From contig CM035171.1 in assembly GCA_020205615.1 (NCBI GenBank), positions 9,794,160-9,858,159 on the forward strand: a stretch of 64,000 bases of DNA, written 5' to 3'. Numbering within the stretch: the first letter of the stretch is position 1; each line of letters opens with the position of its first letter. Under the pieces are notes generated by a model, which did not search any database, was not told the origin of the DNA, and saw only the letters and a program-made list of their open reading frames with translations. Of this stretch, positions 9,967 to 20,900 are shown in pieces. Position numbers and translations under genes: made by a program. The DNA comes from Panax quinquefolius. Its lineage: Eukaryota > Streptophyta > Magnoliopsida > Apiales > Araliaceae.

Positions 9967-12463
9967 TGTGAACCCCAGATTTTATCAATAAAGATTTAAA
10001 TTTTGTCGAAATAATTTTTAATATTATGGTGTGAATTTGAGATAATATTATAGTTGTGGGTAGTATTTATAAATTTTGCAAAGTATGCAAGTGGTTATAT
10101 TATATTCGATTGGTCGGAAATATTCGGTTTAGCGAGGAATATTCATACAACTACTCAATCATTGGTGAACCTCATAATGTAATTATTGCCGGATTGAGAA
10201 AACGACAAAAATATTTTATTGAAATAACGGTGGAAGTTTTACTGCTGATAATCTTTGTTGAACTACTAAGGTAGTAAAAGTACAAGATGTCGTGTGGTGG
10301 TTGCATAGTAACTACCGGTATTGATTATCGATGCTTATGTGAGAAGTCACTCAGTTTGATTCCATTATTATCGATTAATAATATGAATTATTATAGCGAT
10401 AATGACGTTTTGTTTTATTCAGTATTATTAACGTAATAAAATGAAACATCTTTTTATATAAAATGTATACTTTATTAAAGTTATTCTATAAATAGAATAT
10501 ATTATATTTTATTATGCGTAAGGTTGCATAGTGTTTGCATAGTGTTGCGTAGTGTTTGCATAGTGTTTGCATAGTAAAATGTTTTTATATAAATAGAATA
10601 TATGATATTTTATTTAAAAGATTTTGCTTTAAATATGGACCGTCAGATTAAAGTAAATCAATCTGACCGCTCATGGATTAATTACTATGCATTCTATTTT
10701 CCTATAAATGAAGCTCATTCCTTCATTATTTTCTTACTTAATTCAACAAAACTAGTAGAGAAATTATAGAGAGAAGCTATAGAGAGAAAATCTATAGAGA
10801 GAAAGAAGAAGAGTATTCTCAGTACTTCACTACTTTGATATCCAAAGTGTCTTTTACTGGTAAGGATATTATTCTTTTGTATTCAAAAGAGAACTTCATT
10901 ATTCCATTTCTTCATTGTTACATTGGAATAACTTTTGTATACGCTGAATACCCTATACTTGGTGACATTCTTCTATTATTCTCTTTTATTATTCCATTGG
11001 AACATCCTCGTCATGCTTTTACTGTACTGTGGGACAGGTTCCGCTCTTTATTATTCTGTCTTTATTATTCATTTGGAATATCCATGCATGTGTTTTACAC
11101 CCGACTGGTTCCATCTTTATTATTCTATATTTATTATTACGTTGAATAACTTTATCTATCTTAAGTACCGCATGCATGGTGATTTCTGTTGTTATTCCAT
11201 TCTTTATTATTCTCATTGAACATCCTGCTTGGTGTGAATTTAACCCCGACTCGTTTCCGTTATTATTATTCTGTTGGAATAACTCCGCTTGTCTGGTCTA
11301 TCGCATGCGTGGTGATTTCTTTTGTTATTCCATTCTTTATTATACCCAATTGGTTAAAACTTTTGACTTCTATACTCCATGAAATTAGTAGAATATCCTT
11401 GATATTTGCGTTTTCATCCAAAGATATCTTTCATGGAAATATTCTTCCGATCATTCTTGAATTTTACTCTACAAAACAAAGATTATCGTGTTGACAATTT
11501 GGGCGTTAATAATTCCCCGGATAAAATAATTCTTGAACTTGTTTTATTAAATTCTTATATCATTGTCATCATCCTCATGTTTATATTATGTTGAAAGTCA
11601 TCCATGGCACATAGTGCGTAGATGGACTTGGTATGATTATGACCGAAACTATTGGTGTAATCATGGCCCGTAATGTTACAAATAATGTGATGAAAGTTAT
11701 CTTTGGCTTACGCGGTATGTAGATGGACTTAGTATGATTATGACCGAGGATCATTCGGTATAATCACGACTGTTATAAATGATGTGATAAAAGTCCTCGG
11801 TGGCTCAGAAGCATTGATGAATAGTTTTTGGTATGATTATGACGGAGTGGTTTATTCTTGTATAGTCATGACCATTGATGATTTAATGAAAATTCTTGGC
11901 CGTGTAGTACAGGGGATGATTAGATGTGGTGGAATATTTATTAAAAGCGAGTCTCAATTTATAACAAATGATGAAAAACCTTTTAAATCATAAAAGATAG
12001 TAGATTTTATTTTCTACTTGACTCTTTTAATGGATTGTTGGTTCATTTGTAGTTAAACTTGATGTTCATTATATTTTATCGGTTTAACAACATTGTAGGC
12101 TAATGATAATTTATTTTGCATTATCTTAGTCATAATATTTCTTCTTGAGCTAGTTGAGCTCACCCTTTCTTTCACCGTTTTCTCTTGAAAATGAGAATAT
12201 AGCCGGGACGAGTCGGGGGAACGGAGTAATGGTCCGAGAGGATAGCATTAGTAGTCCTCACTATTCGTGAAATAGTGTGATAATAATTGTAATAAGGACT
12301 CCTTTTGAGTTTGATAATATCTAGTAGACAATATTTGTATTCAAACTCACGGTTTATGTCGTATTGTACACGACAGTTATATTAGTAAGTTGTATTTAAA
12401 TTTTGTACCATGTATCTGACTACCCAAGATGGGTGATGTATTCCTAATTTTGGGGGCGTCACA
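9967..12463 (+). repeat. gypsy-1 3' LTR
   Basis: Starts TGTGAACCCC and ends GGGGGCGTCACA, directly followed by the ATAAT duplication. It carries the same landmarks as the 5' LTR: TATA box at 10703-10709, GAGA stretch near 10755-10815, TTATT-rich repeats and the palindromic array. The two LTRs are clearly close copies, yet they differ by many 1-4 base indels as well as substitutions. Confidence 0.93.
10703..10709 (+). promoter_or_regulatory. LTR TATA box, gypsy-1 3' LTR
   Basis: TATAAAT in the same context as at 4196 (CCTATAAATGAAGC). If active, it would drive transcription rightward into the copia-1 remnant and on toward the antisense strand of the quinone oxidoreductase relic. Confidence 0.5.
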
Positions 12464-12468
12464 ATAAT
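12464..12468. repeat. 5-bp target site duplication, right copy (gypsy-1)
   Basis: ATAAT, identical to 3475-3479. Removing gypsy-1 plus one copy brings the two halves of the copia-1 reverse transcriptase back together at TGDN/REEIVNL. Confidence 0.95.
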
Positions 12469-13373
12469 AGAGAAGAGATAGTTAATCTCAAAGCAAGTAT
12501 GGCCATTGGCCAAAGAGTTTGAGATCAACGATCTTCGTCCCTTGAAATATTTCCTTGGTATTGAAGTTAAAAGATCTTCCACTGGGATTTTTCCATCTCA
12601 ACGGAAGTATGTCCTTGATCTTTTAACAAAAACTAGCATGTTAGGATATAAATCTTCTGATTCTCCTATTGAAGTTAATCATCATCTAGAAGGAGGCACA
12701 TGACTTACGATTCATAGAAGAAAGATATCAACGTTTGGTGGGACGGCTAATATACATTTCTCATCCTAGACCCGATATATCTTATATTGTGGGTATAGTG
12801 AATCAGTATATAGTATATGGATGATCCTCGACATCGTCACATGGAAACTGTTTACAGAATTCTGAGATATCCAAAGTCTACTTCTGGAAAAGGTTTATTG
12901 TTTGCACCAAATGGTCACATAAGATTCGAAGCTTTTTCCGACTCAGACTTGGTTGGCTCTATAGAGGATCATCAGTCTACATCAGGCTATTGTTCTTTTG
13001 TTGGAAGTAATCTTGTTACTTGGTGTAGTAAGAAACAATCCGTGGTGGTAAGATTAGTGTTGAGCCTGAATATTGAGTTATCGCCTTGGATATATGTAAA
13101 CTAATGTGGCTTCGAACCTTGCTAAAAGATTTAGGTGTTACAACTAAAGGGCCTATACAGTTAGTTTGTGATAATAAAACAACCATTAGTATTGCAAACG
13201 ATCCAATACAACGCGATAGAATGAAGCACATTGAGATTAACAGGCACTTCATCAAAAAAAAATTAATCAGTGGTCTTATTTGCTTAACTTTTGTAGAAAC
13301 AGAACATCAACTAGCTGATATTCTGACTAAGGGTGTGCTTCAAGTTGGGTATGCAAGATATATATACACAAAC
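12469..13373 (+). pseudogene. copia-1 reverse transcriptase 3' half and RNase H
   Basis: This continues the domain cut at 3479. It reads AKEFEINDLRPLKYFLGIEV (12506 on), then SQRKYVLDLL, then a broken region with a LIYISHPRPDISY-like segment near 12745-12790. RNase H follows from about 12817: YRILRYPKS, FSDSDLVG, STSGYCSFVGSNLVTW, then LVCDNKTTISIAND, KHIEINRHFI and the ending HQLADILTKGV (to about 13345). Several stops and frame changes make it non-functional. Confidence 0.9.
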
Positions 13374-13383
13374 TTGAGGGGAG
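13374..13383 (+). other. copia-1 polypurine tract
   Basis: The purine-rich TTGAGGGGAG lies immediately before the TGTTAGC start of the LTR and just after the RNase H coding end, as expected for a copia plus-strand primer. Confidence 0.7.
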
Positions 13384-13556
13384 TGTTAGCATGTGTTAGC
13401 AAAAACCTGTATCTGTATTTCTTTTACCTGTTTTACTCTCTCTGTATTCCTCTCCCTGTTTTTCCTCCTAGAGTTAGGCTAGCATTTGTGTAAAAATGTA
13501 GCTACTAGCAATCTGAAATAAACACAACAAAGTGTACATATTCTTACATTCTTACA
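13384..13556 (+). repeat. copia-1 3' LTR
   Basis: A short LTR of about 173 bp begins TGTTAG and ends CTTACA, which are near inverted ends. It directly follows the polypurine tract. The right end is set by the CTTACA repeat and could be 9 bp earlier. The target duplication cannot be checked because the left flank is outside the window. Confidence 0.55.
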
Positions 13557-14540
13557 ATACTAATGACATAAATTGCCCGTCAAAAATTCTGAAAGGCAAT
13601 GCCACAACTAAATGTATCAAGCAAAATCAAACTGTATCAAAGCTTTGCCATCATCTGTGATATGGCCAACATTTCCTAGATCCAGATATTCTGCCCTAAA
13701 ATGCCATAAAAACTACAACGTCATTACTAACATTCATTCATTTCTATTATTTTTCTTTATTATTATTTTATTGTCACTCTGGTTCCTGACATGCGATTCA
13801 TCATACTTTTAGTGACAGCAATTTTTCTGAAACCATTTACCAGAGCTTTAGTTTTGAAGAAGTAACTACATAATCATTGCTGCTATATTGTTTCAAAGAC
13901 ATCATACATAGATGAAATCAAGACAAACAATACTTTAGCAGACAATGGTAATTTAGCTTACAAAGATAATTGTCATTGAAATGGCCTTTGCTGAAACATT
14001 TTTTGACAATGAAGTAATAGCACATGTTCACTGCAATATACCTTCAAAGGAATACCCTCTATATACATAGATGGATAATGCCTTGAAAGAAGATGACAGA
14101 GATTACTCACTACAGAATGAAGATTACATGCACTGGTGGAATCCATGCATATATAGTGAGTAAATTATGGAACACAACTGCACAAACAGATGCGTAAAGA
14201 AGTAGGTTTAATGCTGCCATGAATTGGTGAACAAGAAATTATAAATTAAAACTGATATTAAATGTAATAAATAGAGAAATTTGAAGTGAAAACTTATAAT
14301 TAAGATGGTATCATAATTTCATAAACTTTTTCAGCCTACTGGATGCAGAAATGTTGCGATTTTATTCTCACGATAATAAGAAAGATTGGAAATAATAATA
14401 CCATAAAGTTAAATTTTGAAATTTTCTGGACATTTTATGTCCAAATTGCTGTATGGAGCCACTATTTAGGTAAACAATCAGGAAAAGAAAAACAAGAAAG
14501 AAAGACATTCTGAACGATATTTAGCAAAAGGGCGGCCTAC
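13557..14540. other. Gene-free interval
   Basis: AT-rich sequence between the copia-1 LTR and the last visible exon of the quinone oxidoreductase relic. No coding similarity was seen on either strand, and the missing 3' exons of that relic are not here. It would be intron 3 or lost gene sequence of the relic. Confidence 0.6.
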
Positions 14541-16254
14541 CTTAAAGCAACGACGCACAAGGAATTGAGCAGTCATTCACTTGGACATGACAGCAGCTGC
14601 AACAATAGGGTCAAAGGAAGGAGGAACAGGCACCACTTTATCTGCTGGAAGGATCTGCTCCTTAGCATATGAGCCCATTGGACTACCGGCATAAGCAACA
14701 ATGTCGCCAACTTTTCTGCCAGTTAACCCAGGACCCACAGCTTCCACAACACCAACTGCCTCCATACCTGAAAGTAAAATTTAGACTAATTTACTTCTTA
14801 ACCTAACCTTATCATCCTAGTAAAATTTCCATGCATTTATCCAATAATAATTGGCAAGACATTTATATGAGAAGATTTTTTCCTCAGTTCCATATAAGTG
14901 ACCATCCCAAATGAAAAGTTCCATGCAAATAAAGAATCTTGTTAATGATGTTGGAAAGAAATGAATGGCAATGATGATTCTATCTGGTTGAAGGGAAGCC
15001 TAAAAAATAGAAGAGGATGTACTTCACTTTTCTAACTTAATTTATTTTCTTATCTTTACAACAATGTTTGCATTTTGTAAGGAAGTAGGGGTAAGGTTCA
15101 AAATGCAAATTTCTAATAAAAAAAATTAGGAAACCAGATGTATGTATTGTTAAAGTAGTTTCTTATAATTCAGTTACTAAGAGCTGCGAACTGAGAACAG
15201 CCGTCGACAAATGCATGGGTAAATTTGGAATTATATTTTAAAAGCATAAACAATATATAGTTGTGACATAATTTACATGAGGAAAACAAATATAGTACCA
15301 CGGCCAACTAATTTGATGTTTTATTAGTGTAACGCATGAAAGTTTTGGCAGCTTGGGTACCACTGGGAAGTAAATCTTCCTTATTTCTGAAAAAATTCAA
15401 CAATGACTACTAAATGTGATACCTATATCAAGAGATTGACAAGAGACTCCATCCAAAGGTCAATAGAAGTAGGCTACTTACTTTGACAGGACTAGTACCA
15501 CTAAAATATTATCTAGTAGATGCATTTTTTAATGCTTTAACCATTATACAAGAAGATTCCTCAATGTATGCATATTTGCTAGTAGTCAATTTTTGAACAA
15601 TTTTTTGCATTACTAGTCGCAACTCACGCAAGACTCTTTTAGATAAAGTTGTCCCTCTATTTAATAGTAATGAGAAGATTATAAAAAAACCATGAGAAAA
15701 AAGAAGCAATTCAAGAGTTGCACATAAAGCAGAACATGATACCTGACCAAAACAGGACCTCAGAGATCATTATGAATTATGGTAGCACTTAAAAATATCC
15801 GTCAAGCTGTATTTGCAAAAGATAGTCAATAGAAGCAAACCTGGTGTAAATGGCAGTGCTAAATTGTAAACTCCTTTTCAAAAGCATATATCAATGAAAT
15901 TAACTCCAATGGCCTTATTTTTTACCCTGATCTCTCCATCTTTCGGCTCTCCTATTTGTACATCCTCCCATTTAAGAACCTGTATCATTTTAGTTCTGCT
16001 GAAAGAAAACTCCGGCAAAAATTGGATGGTAGCACTAGTACACCTAAACAGTTTATGCCCGGATACTAATTTCATCCTAGTTGTAACCTAAACTCCTTAT
16101 GCTATTTGGATATCAATTTAAAGAGAGGCGATGAACTACAGAAACTTTAGACGCAAAAGTACAAAACTATGAGAAGGAACATTTTACCCATATGGAGGAG
16201 AGAGAAACAAACCTGATGGTCACCAAGTTCATGAACCCTAATGGATTTAACCAT
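14541..16254 (-). pseudogene. Quinone oxidoreductase (zeta-crystallin-like MDR), truncated relic
   Basis: Three exons join in frame: 16254-16213 (MVKSIRVHELGDHQ), 15979-15841 (VLKWEDVQIGEPKDG, then KNKAIGVNFID) and 14767-14541 (GMEAVGVVEAVGPGLTG, then VGDIVAYAGSPMGSYAKE). This is the GroES-like N-terminal half of the medium-chain NADPH:quinone oxidoreductase family, which reduces quinones with NADPH in the cytosol. The usual length is about 325 aa; only about 135 residues are present. Two in-frame TGA stops replace expected residues: in ...IDICF*KGVY (exon 2) and ...AAVMSK*MTAQF (exon 3). Splice sites still look good. An in-frame stop upstream supports ATG 16252-16254 as the start. The Rossmann-fold exons are absent. 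They may lie left of the copia/gypsy nest or be lost. Confidence 0.88.
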
Positions 16255-17865
16255 GGTTGCTGCTGCTGCAGCTGATGTAGAAATTGCTTTCACTGCAATT
16301 GAGATGGATGATTTCTATGAAATTATTGAGGCAATATGACTGTTGACTGAGAAGGGTCAGCCATGACTTGTGGCCCGACACAAATGGGTTTGGTATGAGA
16401 CTGGGAGAGTGAGGAATACTGTTACAAATTTATTTTTTGTTATCAAGGGTAACCCTATTAACGGTCTCCTCAGTCAGTCGAGAGAGCACTGTACCCAAAT
16501 TCCCTGTGGCTCGTGTCTTTCTAAATTAAATAAAAACTACCGTATCAAAATTTAAATAAGAAATCAATAGGGAGACAAAATTAACGGTCTCTCATCAATC
16601 GAGTCATCACGTGTGTTTCTGATTAAATTACTGTAACTTTTTTTTATTTCTAGCCAGCAGTAATCAGTTTAATTAATCTTTAATCTTTTGATTCGTTCCC
16701 TTAGCATTATTTAATTTAATCCATATTGCTGTGGGACCATGTTCATTTTTGCCAAAAAACAAGAAAAGCAAAGTGCGGTGTTGTTATATGTTAATAATTT
16801 AATTTAGAATAAGTCTTGGCAGACCAAAAATATGAACATTTTTTTTTTTTTTTGGTTTGTTAATTTGTAAAAAATATATAATATTTATTCTAATGTAAAT
16901 TTTATAAATATAATTTTGGTCCGTATAATTTTTAATTTAATATCTTGGGTCAAAATTCAAAGTATTACTTTTATTGAAAGGAATGAGTATTTTTAACTTA
17001 ACACGTACAAGCACGTTACAGTGGATGGTTGATAAATTCCCACCATTGTTGACTTAACCTTCTTTGATGCATGTAGGTACGAATGATTGAATGAAATATT
17101 TGACTGCAATATAGTGTCAAGATATCAATGACGTTGTTAGAAATTAACAACCAACTAATGCACTCAGGAAATTTATATCCTTTTCTAATCTTCCATCTAT
17201 TTAATGGATTAGTTATTAAAATCACACAATAGAATGATAGATGTATACTCTTTTGAAATGAATTTAGTCTTTTTATCAAATGATTAATATTATCTGAGTC
17301 AAAATAATGTTAAGAGAACAATAAATATAATTAAAACAATTATAAAAATATGATTAAATATATATGGAACAAGTGTTTTTTTTAAATCAAAATCATCACA
17401 TAAAAATAACTCTGAACTGGAAAGTCAAAATATTGGCCTTTGATCTGTTTCAAATAGAATACAAAAAATATGATCAACCCTACACGGATAGCTCACTAGA
17501 ATCCTTAGGTAACACACCCGACAGCAAGAGGAAGAAAAAACCTAGGAAAAATATCCAAGAAACCTAGCATCTCCTCCACTAACTCAGCATTTCATTATCT
17601 TCTAAATCAGGGTAATAGATGTAAACTTGATGCAGCCTTCAGGGGCAACTGCTGCAACTTCAAACAGAGTAAATCCCCTGCATAAATTTTGTATTTTTGT
17701 GGGTGCCATTACCGACCCCTGTTGAACAAATTAGCATCAGCCCTGGTCTAAAACCCTACCTGAACTTTAGGCTCACTAAAAATTGACAAATTTTAAGACA
17801 AATCATGTATATATATACAAAAGGAGCTTTAAATTTAAAGGATCAAAAAATTAATGAAATAAGTT
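16255..17865. other. Gene-free interval, with a possible small repeat
   Basis: No gene seen. Around 16450-16620 the phrase ATTAACGGTCTC...TCGAG recurs about 120 bp apart, a degenerate local duplication. At 16806-16825 the motif AATAAGTCTTGGCAGACC precedes an AT-rich stretch. Both motif and stretch recur near 29787-29946 with the motif inverted, so this may be one copy of a short repeat family. Confidence 0.5.
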
Positions 17866-17871
17866 TTTATT
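17866..17871 (-). terminator. HOS1 polyadenylation signal candidate
   Basis: AATAAA on the minus strand (TTTATT on the plus strand), about 90 nt downstream of the HOS1 stop codon. The position suits a plant near-upstream element. No transcript evidence. Confidence 0.45.
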
Positions 17872-17961
17872 GGCTTTTAGGCCATTAAAACTTCGGGGCG
17901 GACCTGGTTCAAAAGGAGCATTAGCAAGTAATAATTTAAGTTGGTTGGTTGGTTGGCGCAA

Positions 17962-20900
17962 TCATTTTTTGCTGAACCTACTTCTTCTGGCTCTTATCAC
18001 GGGTTTATTATAAGTAGCACTCCTTGCAAGTCCATTTCCAAATGGACTCAGCTGATCTTCATCTTCACTATTGTCATCAGACCGCCACCTAGGTCCACCA
18101 TTTGCAATTGCATCCTCAACAGGAAAATCCTTCTCGTCAAGGCTGATAATTTGAAAAGGAAAACTTCAAGCAACATACAAATGACGCAAGAAAATCTACT
18201 CTTAACTGGAAAAATTTATAAACATGACGAGCATCCCAAAGAAATAGAATGATAACTTGCCTTGAAGAGATGTCCATCAAATCACCTGAAGGAGCCCCAG
18301 CCCAATTTTTATCTGGTTTGTCTGACGGCACATTCTTGCCAGACACATTTAAGTACGAGTCTTGAGCAGAATCTTTAAGCAATCCATGGCTTCTGCTGGG
18401 TGAAATAATAGGATCAGCTGCAACCCTACGGGAGTATGGACTTGTATTCTGGAATTGATTAGTAAACTTATTTTTCCCCTTTTCCGGAGAGACTCGACTG
18501 AGTTGTTCATCATGGAGATGGCTATTTCGAGGATTTCTTGATGAACTTCTATTGAACTCTTTTAGTGGAGTGGCAATCACAGAATTAACATTATAAGAAG
18601 CAGGGGACATGATGTCATCAAATTTGAAGTTTTTGGCGATTGCATTCAGCGACTTGGGTACTCTTTCGGCGTTGTCAAATAGACTAGCTTGAGAACTGAA
18701 TGTAGAGGCATACTTCATGAAATTGAATTGGGGGTTAACAGATCCAACAACTTTGGATGGAGTTGCAGTAAATGAAGGTCTCAAGGAAGGGATTGCATTT
18801 TCAACCCGAAAACCTAGGGAAGAATTAACGGAAGAAGGGACCAATAAACTGGTAAAAATCGGTTCCTGTCGTTTGGGAAAATCAGAAATTTCTGGGGCAT
18901 CAACTTCATTGTCAAGAGGGATAAGCTCAGGTAATTTTCCAGTCTTCACTTGTTGCTGTTGGACTTCTGGCAGCAAAGCTATGCTCTTGTCCTGTGGAAA
19001 CATTGGTTCAGATACTATTGTCCTGTGTAATGTAAGTCAGGCTTCTTATATTTACTTTAAATAAATGCCATAATACGCTCTCCATTTTCTTTAATAAGTG
19101 CAATGATTACATTCTTAAATACAACAACAATAAAAAGAGAAGAAACCACAGGAAATTGAGATTAAGGAGGATTAGCATCCCACTCGTGAGAGAGTGAATA
19201 CGAAAGAAAGAAACAATAAATAAATTGCAAACACCTCTCGGTTGGATTATCTATACTGCCCACTACCAAAACTTTGCTTCAGTAAACCAGTTTTCAACTC
19301 AAATACTAATGTAATGTTCACACCAGAATCACAACAAAAACAGATGACGCAGTATTATTATATACCATAACTCTTTCTTTTGGTACATAATACAACAAAA
19401 ATCTCCTGATGCTTATAGTTTCCCCTTTTCCAAAATAAAAAGACATTTTTACAGGTGTGGCGGTCGGGTTGTTACACAAGAGCAGGGTAGTTAGTTTAAC
19501 TGAAATTTCCTCATATAGTCTATTTCAGTCGACCACTTCCTGATGGTCTACAAATGACTAGAAAACAAGAGTACCCAAAAGTATCTTTCTTATTCAACGA
19601 GCAGCAATTGTTTTAATTTTTATGTACCGGGATTGCATTATTTTGTTTACCAAAAATATAAGTTTGTCAAAAAGTAGAATTACTTACAACCAATCCTGCT
19701 CTCCACTGACCCGCCAGCCTCATCTTGGATAAGATATCTTCACTGACAGAATTCTTAGAAATGAAGTCCTGCTCCAAAATTTGAAGCTTGCGATCAACTT
19801 GATATGCCTCAATGTATCGATAACGCTATAACAGAGAGGAAAGACAGGTCTAATTAGCTGAACAGTGTTTATGTGATGTATGAAATGCTAATCTTAAAAG
19901 CAATCCTTCATCTAATGAACCCAAATATATGCAACCAACTAACAGAAGCACACAACCCTTCAGAAGCAGCAGCAAGGATGTGAATTGCTAGGGGAAGTTA
20001 TCTGTATACAACGGCAAGATAGTTGATGGACAAATTGGCAATATTCAAACATTAAAAGGGCACATCAACGTGAGGAGCAGGTATCAATATAACAAAGTGT
20101 ATTGCAGTTTACAAGGAGATGATCACTACTTTATGGATCATGACACATTATGCCCACTACTATTTTTTTTTTTTGATAATAAGTTATGCTCCACCAAAGC
20201 CTTTCAAAGACTACATTTTAAGCAGAACTATGAGATTAAATCCAGATCTTAGCAGTCCTCTGCTTAGTTACAATAACGGTAATCTCAGAAATGTCACCAT
20301 TGATTTTCATTATTCGGGTGTGTATCATCTCAGTCAAACAATCAACATTATCTTTGCTTGAACTGAAGTTACCTCACACTGACATTGGAGACAAGCTAAT
20401 AACTGTTACTATCCTTGCCTGGTACAAACTCCTAAGACTTACTCATCCCTTCATTTTCCATGCCTGCAATTCACCAAAGAGGTTTTGGCCAATTTTGTTG
20501 GATATGTTTATCTTTAATAAACTTAGTTCCCAGCTATGTAGAAGTTTAAAAAGAACAGAAGATTGTTTCTGAGAGTTATAAATGGAGGAACAAAAAATCA
20601 TGAATTGACCAAATTATCTGGTTTATCCACCCAAATAGAGGTCACCTTCTTTTAGACACCTAGTATGAGACTAATGAAAATAGTAACAAAATGGCAAGAA
20701 ATGCCACTCAAAATAAATATATATACGATATTACTAAGTATCCAAACAGTTAAGAGAAACACATCATCAACTTTATCTTACACAAACATAATACCAAGAT
20801 GTACAAAATATTCCCAACTATTAGAATATAATAGATCCAATGTAGTATCATGATTCAACTTAATAACCAACAAGTTAAATCACTAGTACAATTATAACTT

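Larger units (their letters stand above)
3480..12463 (+). mobile_element. Ty3/gypsy retrotransposon gypsy-1, non-autonomous
   Basis: This is a complete insertion bounded by long LTRs (3480-5954 and 9967-12463) and a perfect 5-bp duplication. The internal part is only about 4 kb. It keeps gag, two zinc knuckles, a protease relic, a short stub of the reverse transcriptase start and the last bases of pol with the polypurine tract. The rest of reverse transcriptase, RNase H and integrase is missing and replaced by LTR-like sequence (8216-9890). Gag and zinc knuckle resemble those of gypsy-2 at 55.3-56.4 kb, so both are related lineages, probably chromovirus (Tekay/Del-like); that placement is inferred from motif style only. 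Movement would need proteins supplied by another element. Confidence 0.9.

Noticed and set aside
18992..19030. Alternative upstream acceptors for HOS1 exon 9 (ACACAG, CAATAG)
   Set aside because: They put a stop or a wrong frame before DKSIALLPEVQQQQ. Only the acceptor before GACAAG works.
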